Source: Dehalococcoidales bacterium
GTDB taxonomy: Bacteria > Chloroflexota > Dehalococcoidia > Dehalococcoidales > Fen-1064
Length of the DNA: 8,834 nucleotides
Assembly (NCBI GenBank): GCA_016929875.1
Contig: JAFGHZ010000107.1
Location: 1 to 8,834 of the forward strand
Reading direction: 5' to 3'
Numbering within the stretch: position 1 is the first letter of the stretch; each line of letters opens with the position of its first letter. The position numbers and the translations under genes are program-made. A model generated the notes under the pieces. The model was not told the DNA's origin and made no database searches. It saw only the letters and a program-made list of their open reading frames with translations. Shown here in pieces: positions 5,357 through 8,834 of the stretch.

Positions 5357-7822
5357 ATGCCAGTTATAGATTTCGCCTCTCTACGTAAAATTATCGAGCT
5401 GGAAAGCAAGAAAGACTATCAAAACACTGCGGTTATCGGTGGCTTCGATAAGTTCATCCGTCAATGGGCAGAGCAGTCGATCGGGGTAATTAATAGCCGT
5501 CCCTTGCTGGCAAAATTCCAGAAGCTTCACCTGAGAAATCCCGACTATAAATCCCTCTCCCCCGAACAGCGAAAGGGATGGCTGCAGAGCATTCTCAGTC
5601 TTGCTGACGAACTGGAACACGTTAAAACGGAAAAATCACAACCGACCAAAAAAACTGCCGTAAAAATAGAAGGACCAATAACAAAGCCACGCGTAATCAA
5701 GACGTCTTCCGCACAATCTCTCGATGCTTCCATTATCACTATCAAAGGCATCAGCACCGCATTATCGGCGAGGTTCGGTAAGCTGGGGGTAAAGACCATC
5801 CGCAATCTCCTTTACTTCTTCCCCAACCGGCATCTCGATTACAGCCAGCTGAAGACCGTCTCACAGCTCGCGGAAGGTGAAGAGGAAAGCATCGTCGCTA
5901 ATGTCTGGGAGACCAGAGTCGTTATGCCCGGCGGACGGCGGAGCACCGAGGCAATCGTCGGTGACGAAACCGGTAACATCCGCGCCATGTGGTTCAACAA
6001 CCCTTATCTGGCAAAAACACTCGCTCCCAATATGAAAATCGTGCTCAGCGGCAGGGTCAAGCTATTCAATGGCAGACTGGTCTTCGAGTCGCCGGAATGG
6101 GAACCGCTGGAAGATAAAGACCTCGTCCACACCGGCCGTCTGGTACCCATCTACCCCCTGACCGAAGGACTGCACCAGCGACAGACCAGAAAACTCATCA
6201 AAGGCGTCGTCGACCAGTACGCGGGGCAAATCACCGATTTCCTGCCTTCCGAGATTAAAACACGCTGCCAGCTGATGGAATTGCCCTCTGCCGTCTCTCA
6301 GGCACACTATCCCGACAGCTTGAATTTGAAAGATAAAGCCAGGGTACGTCTGGCTTTCGACGAGCTTTTCCTGTTACAACTTGGCGTGCTTGGTAAAAAG
6401 CGGGACTGGCAGGAAAGCCAGCCGGGCACGTCGATTAAGACCAATCAAAAAATACTGGGCGACTTTGTAAAATCCCTGCCGTTCACTTTGACTGATGCCC
6501 AGCAGAAGGTGCTCAAAGAAATACTTTCCGATATGGAGAAAATCCAGGCGATGTCGCGCCTGCTTCAGGGAGAAGTCGGCAGCGGCAAAACAGTAGTAGC
6601 GACCGCCGCTCTTTTGATGGCGGTTGCCGACGGTTATCAGACTGCCCTGATGGCGCCGACCGAAATCCTGGCGGAACAACATTTTGCCACGATTCACAAA
6701 CTTCTATCGGGAACGGGTCGTCTGCAGGAGCAGGCGGAGCATCTTTACTCGTACTCCGGTATCCTCCCGGAACCACTGACAATCGCCCTGTTGACCGGAG
6801 CTATCAAACCGAAGGAAAAGAAGGAGATACACAAACTTATTGCCGACGGCAAAATCGATATCGTCATCGGCACCCACGCCATCATTCAGAAAGAAGTGGC
6901 ATTCAAGCGCCTGGGCTTCGCCGTGGTGGACGAACAGCACCGCTTCGGAGTTGCTCAACGCTCTACGTTGCGTCAGAAGGGGACGAACCCCCACGTACTC
7001 GTAATGACAGCCACCCCCATCCCCCGGACCCTCGCTTTGACCATTTACGGCGACCTCGACCTGTCGGTAATCGGAGAGTTGCCCCCGGGAAGACAGGTAA
7101 TCAAGACCAAATGGCTCAAACCTATACAGAGGGAAAGCGCCTATAACTTCATCCGCCGCGAGGTAGGCAGCGGACACCAGGCTTTTATCGTCTGTCCCCT
7201 CATCGAGGAATCGGAGTCCGTGCAGGCAAAGGCGGCGATTGCCGAATATGAATACCTCTCGCAGGAAGTTTTCCCCAACCTCCAACTGGGACTTTTGCAC
7301 GGCCGTATGTCGGCAAAAGACAAGGAAAAGACGATGGACGACTTCCACGGTGGCAAGCTGGACATTCTGGTCTCCACGCCGGTCGTGGAAGTGGGTATCG
7401 ATGTCCCCAATGCGACGGTGATGATGGTGGAAAGCGCCGACCGCTTCGGATTATCGCAACTGCACCAGTTCCGCGGTCGTGTAGGACGCGGCGAGGCACA
7501 GAGCTATTGTATGTTACTGTCTCAAAATCCTTCGGATGTAGGGCAGGAACGGCTATCGATTATCGAGACTGTTTACGACGGCTTCAGGCTCGCGGAAGAA
7601 GATCTCAGAATTCGAGGCCCCGGAGAATTCTTCGGCACCAGGCAGAGCGGTCTGCCCGATTTGAGAATGGCAAAGTTGTCCGATGTGGCAATACTCGAAC
7701 TTGCCCGCAACGAAGCGGAGATGCTCTTCGCTAAAGACCCGCACCTGAAAGGTCAGGAGTTGTCCCTGCTGGTGAAAGAACTGGCACGCGTCTGGACGAC
7801 CGAAGCCGGAGAGTGGAGCTAA
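5357..7822 (+). CDS. recG: ATP-dependent DNA helicase RecG
   Basis: RecG is a superfamily 2 translocase that remodels stalled replication forks and branch-migrates recombination intermediates. The 821-residue product carries, in order: an N-terminal extension (about 1-120), an OB-fold wedge domain (about 165-265), then helicase motifs: Walker A GEVGSGKT (405-412), Ia APTEILAEQH (433-442), Ib GTHAII (505-510), II DEQHRFG (525-531), III TATPIPR (551-557), V STPVVEVGIDVP (673-684) and VI QFRGRVGRG (704-712). The C-terminal region EEDLRIRGPGEFFGTRQSG (747-765) fits the RecG TRG segment. Typical RecG is near 690 residues; most of the excess is the N-terminal extension, with a further insertion at about 451-474. 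The start is ATG at 5357, 11 bases after the second degV gene, with only a weak AGG-type site, so coupling to the upstream gene is likely. All catalytic motifs are intact. It is the last gene of the rightward operon. Confidence 0.96.
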   Translation: MPVIDFASLRKIIELESKKDYQNTAVIGGFDKFIRQWAEQSIGVINSRPLLAKFQKLHLRNPDYKSLSPEQRKGWLQSILSLADELEHVKTEKSQPTKKTAVKIEGPITKPRVIKTSSAQSLDASIITIKGISTALSARFGKLGVKTIRNLLYFFPNRHLDYSQLKTVSQLAEGEEESIVANVWETRVVMPGGRRSTEAIVGDETGNIRAMWFNNPYLAKTLAPNMKIVLSGRVKLFNGRLVFESPEWEPLEDKDLVHTGRLVPIYPLTEGLHQRQTRKLIKGVVDQYAGQITDFLPSEIKTRCQLMELPSAVSQAHYPDSLNLKDKARVRLAFDELFLLQLGVLGKKRDWQESQPGTSIKTNQKILGDFVKSLPFTLTDAQQKVLKEILSDMEKIQAMSRLLQGEVGSGKTVVATAALLMAVADGYQTALMAPTEILAEQHFATIHKLLSGTGRLQEQAEHLYSYSGILPEPLTIALLTGAIKPKEKKEIHKLIADGKIDIVIGTHAIIQKEVAFKRLGFAVVDEQHRFGVAQRSTLRQKGTNPHVLVMTATPIPRTLALTIYGDLDLSVIGELPPGRQVIKTKWLKPIQRESAYNFIRREVGSGHQAFIVCPLIEESESVQAKAAIAEYEYLSQEVFPNLQLGLLHGRMSAKDKEKTMDDFHGGKLDILVSTPVVEVGIDVPNATVMMVESADRFGLSQLHQFRGRVGRGEAQSYCMLLSQNPSDVGQERLSIIETVYDGFRLAEEDLRIRGPGEFFGTRQSGLPDLRMAKLSDVAILELARNEAEMLFAKDPHLKGQELSLLVKELARVWTTEAGEWS

Positions 7823-7886
7823 TCAGTAACTATTCCCCTTCCAATGAAAGTCGGAATCCAGAATCTCTCGGAGTAGGACTTCCTCT

Positions 7887-8762
7887 TCATTTCTTGTTTA
7901 CTTCTCTCACCGGTCGTGCTTCAATATAACCTCGATATCCCCTTGGTTCGAGCTGGAATCGCGGACCGGCTTCATCCGCCCATTCAAAACCATACAACTT
8001 CGGATCGTAATCTTTCATTACTTCCCACAGGTCTCCGATTGCCTGTTCGAATTTCTCATCATCGTAAGGCTGACCTTGAAAAATCATCATTTTACACGGC
8101 GGCAGGTCGATTAAATCACATCCCTCGGGTACCTCGCCCTTGAAATCAAAAGGCATCTCAACTCCTTGAGCATATATTGATGTTCCCGGTTTTACGAGCT
8201 TTTCCGGCAACCACATCCCGATAGGCTCATAAAGCGCTTCTTTTATTCCGGTGAGTACATCCCAGATTTCACACCCGACCTCTTCGCAATATTCGAAATA
8301 ATGTGCTGCCTTAATACCGCGCTTTAGTATCAGCTTCCTTCGGGGACGGTCAACTACTTGGACAAAAACTGTATTTACTTCCGATTTCTTAGCCATTTTT
8401 TGCTCTCCTGTCTGATTTTTGAGGTAGTAATCACGAATGCGAGCAGGCATAAATAGTTTTAGAGGCGGCTCGTTCTTAATGTAATCTCTCGGTGTCACAC
8501 CGAATTGTCTGGAAAAGGCTCGGGTAAATCCTTCATGCGTTTCGAAAACATAATCGAAGGCAACATCGACAATTCTATTATCCTTGCCCCGGAGTTGGCT
8601 GGCTGCACCCGTTAAGCGCCTTTTCCTTATATAGTCGAAAGGAGTCTCACCCGTCAAGTCTTTGAATATTCTTTCGGCATGCCACGGGGAATAACCGGCC
8701 GCCTGCGCAAGCATATGCAGAGTTATAGGCTCCGACAGGTGTTTCTCTATGTAGTCCTGCAT
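7887..8762 (-). CDS. AraC-family transcriptional regulator with GyrI-like effector-binding domain
   Basis: A predicted one-component regulator. The N-terminal AraC DNA-binding domain (about 1-97) has two helix-turn-helix units: LAQAAGYSPWHAERIFKD (18-35) and the unit around RIVDVAF to GVTPRDYI (63-95). A linker (about 98-130) leads to a GyrI-like ligand-binding domain (about 131-287) with conserved-looking stretches EALYEPIGMWLP (175-186), LPPCKMMIFQGQPYD (220-234) and PRGYRGYIEARPVR (273-286). This is the Rob/BacR type of arrangement, in which a small molecule, often a drug or hydrophobic compound, modulates DNA binding; the ligand here is unknown. The second HTH has Val72 where a glycine is usual. 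The first ATG is at 8762, but homology-like sequence (DSRERISAVQR) continues upstream in frame. The true start may be an ACG at 8798, 7 bases after AGGAGG, giving 303 residues. The frame is open to the window edge. The gene converges on recG. Confidence 0.85.
   Translation of the reverse strand: MQDYIEKHLSEPITLHMLAQAAGYSPWHAERIFKDLTGETPFDYIRKRRLTGAASQLRGKDNRIVDVAFDYVFETHEGFTRAFSRQFGVTPRDYIKNEPPLKLFMPARIRDYYLKNQTGEQKMAKKSEVNTVFVQVVDRPRRKLILKRGIKAAHYFEYCEEVGCEIWDVLTGIKEALYEPIGMWLPEKLVKPGTSIYAQGVEMPFDFKGEVPEGCDLIDLPPCKMMIFQGQPYDDEKFEQAIGDLWEVMKDYDPKLYGFEWADEAGPRFQLEPRGYRGYIEARPVREVNKK
8394..8409 (-). promoter_or_regulatory. Internal ribosome binding site and ATG at the AraC/GyrI-domain junction
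   Basis: On the minus strand AGGAGAG (8409-8403) precedes an in-frame ATG (8396-8394) by 6 bases, inside the AraC-family gene. Initiation here would give a 169-residue free GyrI-like domain beginning MAKKSEVNTVF. The site lies in the interdomain linker, which is where a boundary between two formerly separate genes, or a second start for the ligand-binding half, would be expected. It is stronger than anything directly ahead of the ATG at 8762. Use in the cell is unproven. Confidence 0.5.
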
Positions 8763-8805
8763 ACGTTGAACCGCGCTGATTCTTTCCCGACTATCCGTGT
8801 TCTTA

Positions 8806-8811
8806 CCTCCT
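8806..8811 (-). promoter_or_regulatory. Strong Shine-Dalgarno upstream of the AraC-family gene
   Basis: AGGAGG on the minus strand. The nearest in-frame codon at ideal spacing (7 bases) is ACG at 8798-8796, followed by GAT AGT CGG; there is no ATG, GTG or TTG in the expected window. The ATG at 8762 is 43 bases away and has no ribosome binding site of its own. The site therefore argues for a non-canonical or mutated start at 8798. Confidence 0.6.
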
Positions 8812-8825
8812 GATAAAAGAATATC

Positions 8826-8831
8826 ATTGTA
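8826..8831 (-). promoter_or_regulatory. Possible -10 element ahead of the AraC-family gene
   Basis: TACAAT on the minus strand, about 15 bases before the AGGAGG site. If used, transcription would begin only slightly ahead of the ribosome binding site, which would make a protein start further upstream unlikely. The matching -35 would lie beyond the window and cannot be checked, so this is a weak call. Confidence 0.25.
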
Positions 8832-8834
8832 ATA

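Noticed and set aside
6704..7348. A 214-codon open frame on the minus strand within recG.
   Set aside because: It is a shadow of the RecG helicase region, whose motifs are intact in the plus frame; no family resemblance was seen in the minus frame.
7823..7900. A shared terminator between recG and the convergent AraC-family gene.
   Set aside because: Only 4-5 bp stems such as TTCC/GGAA or AGGA/TCCT were found, with no T-run suitably placed on either strand.
8763..8827. An ATG-started frame at 8827 (minus) as the true start of the regulator.
   Set aside because: That ATG is in a different frame from the AraC domain and has no ribosome binding site within the window.

Overview
The window looks like a stretch of bacterial chromosome with ordinary housekeeping genes: moderate GC, tightly packed, with TTG and GTG starts used alongside ATG. 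Several protein features suggest a Chloroflexota bacterium, possibly of the Dehalococcoidia: the RecG N-terminal extension of a type I associate with that phylum, the four-cysteine bL28 and the overall gene content. This assignment rests on recognising protein style, not on a search, and is only moderately secure. No mobile element, CRISPR array, tRNA or rRNA was seen.

Layout. Positions 1-888 (+) hold the C-terminal two thirds of argininosuccinate lyase (argH), cut by the left edge. It overlaps by 8 bases the TTG start of ribulose-phosphate 3-epimerase (rpe, 881-1552, +). Facing it is rpmB (bL28, 1524-1742, -), whose 3' end overlaps the 3' end of rpe by 29 bases. The rpmB transcript appears to end at a well-formed intrinsic terminator (1430-1467, -) lying inside the rpe coding sequence. 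Between rpmB and the next gene is a 174-base divergent promoter region with a good promoter candidate in each direction and a small hairpin just ahead of the rightward gene.

Positions 1917-7822 (+) form a probable four-gene operon with gaps of 4 to 17 bases. It encodes a FakA/YloV-type fatty acid kinase, two tandem DegV/FakB-type fatty-acid-binding proteins, and the branch-migration helicase RecG. FakA and FakB together phosphorylate fatty acids to acyl-phosphate, which feeds phospholipid synthesis. The two DegV paralogues may present different lipids to one kinase. The order rpe - rpmB - fakA - recG recalls the Bacillus order (rpe ... rpmB, yloU, yloV, sdaAB, sdaAA, recG). Here yloU is absent and a DegV pair sits where the serine dehydratase genes are.

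After a 64-base gap (7823-7886) with no convincing terminator, a convergent gene (7887-8762, -) encodes an AraC-family regulator with a GyrI-like ligand-binding domain. Its 5' end is odd. Homology-like sequence continues upstream of the first ATG, and a strong Shine-Dalgarno sequence sits correctly spaced before an ACG codon. It also carries a well-formed internal ribosome binding site and ATG exactly at the junction between its two domains.

No gene-free stretch longer than about 300 bases exists. The most notable observations are the terminator buried in rpe, the internal start in the AraC gene, and the divergence of the two FakB paralogues at a conserved motif.
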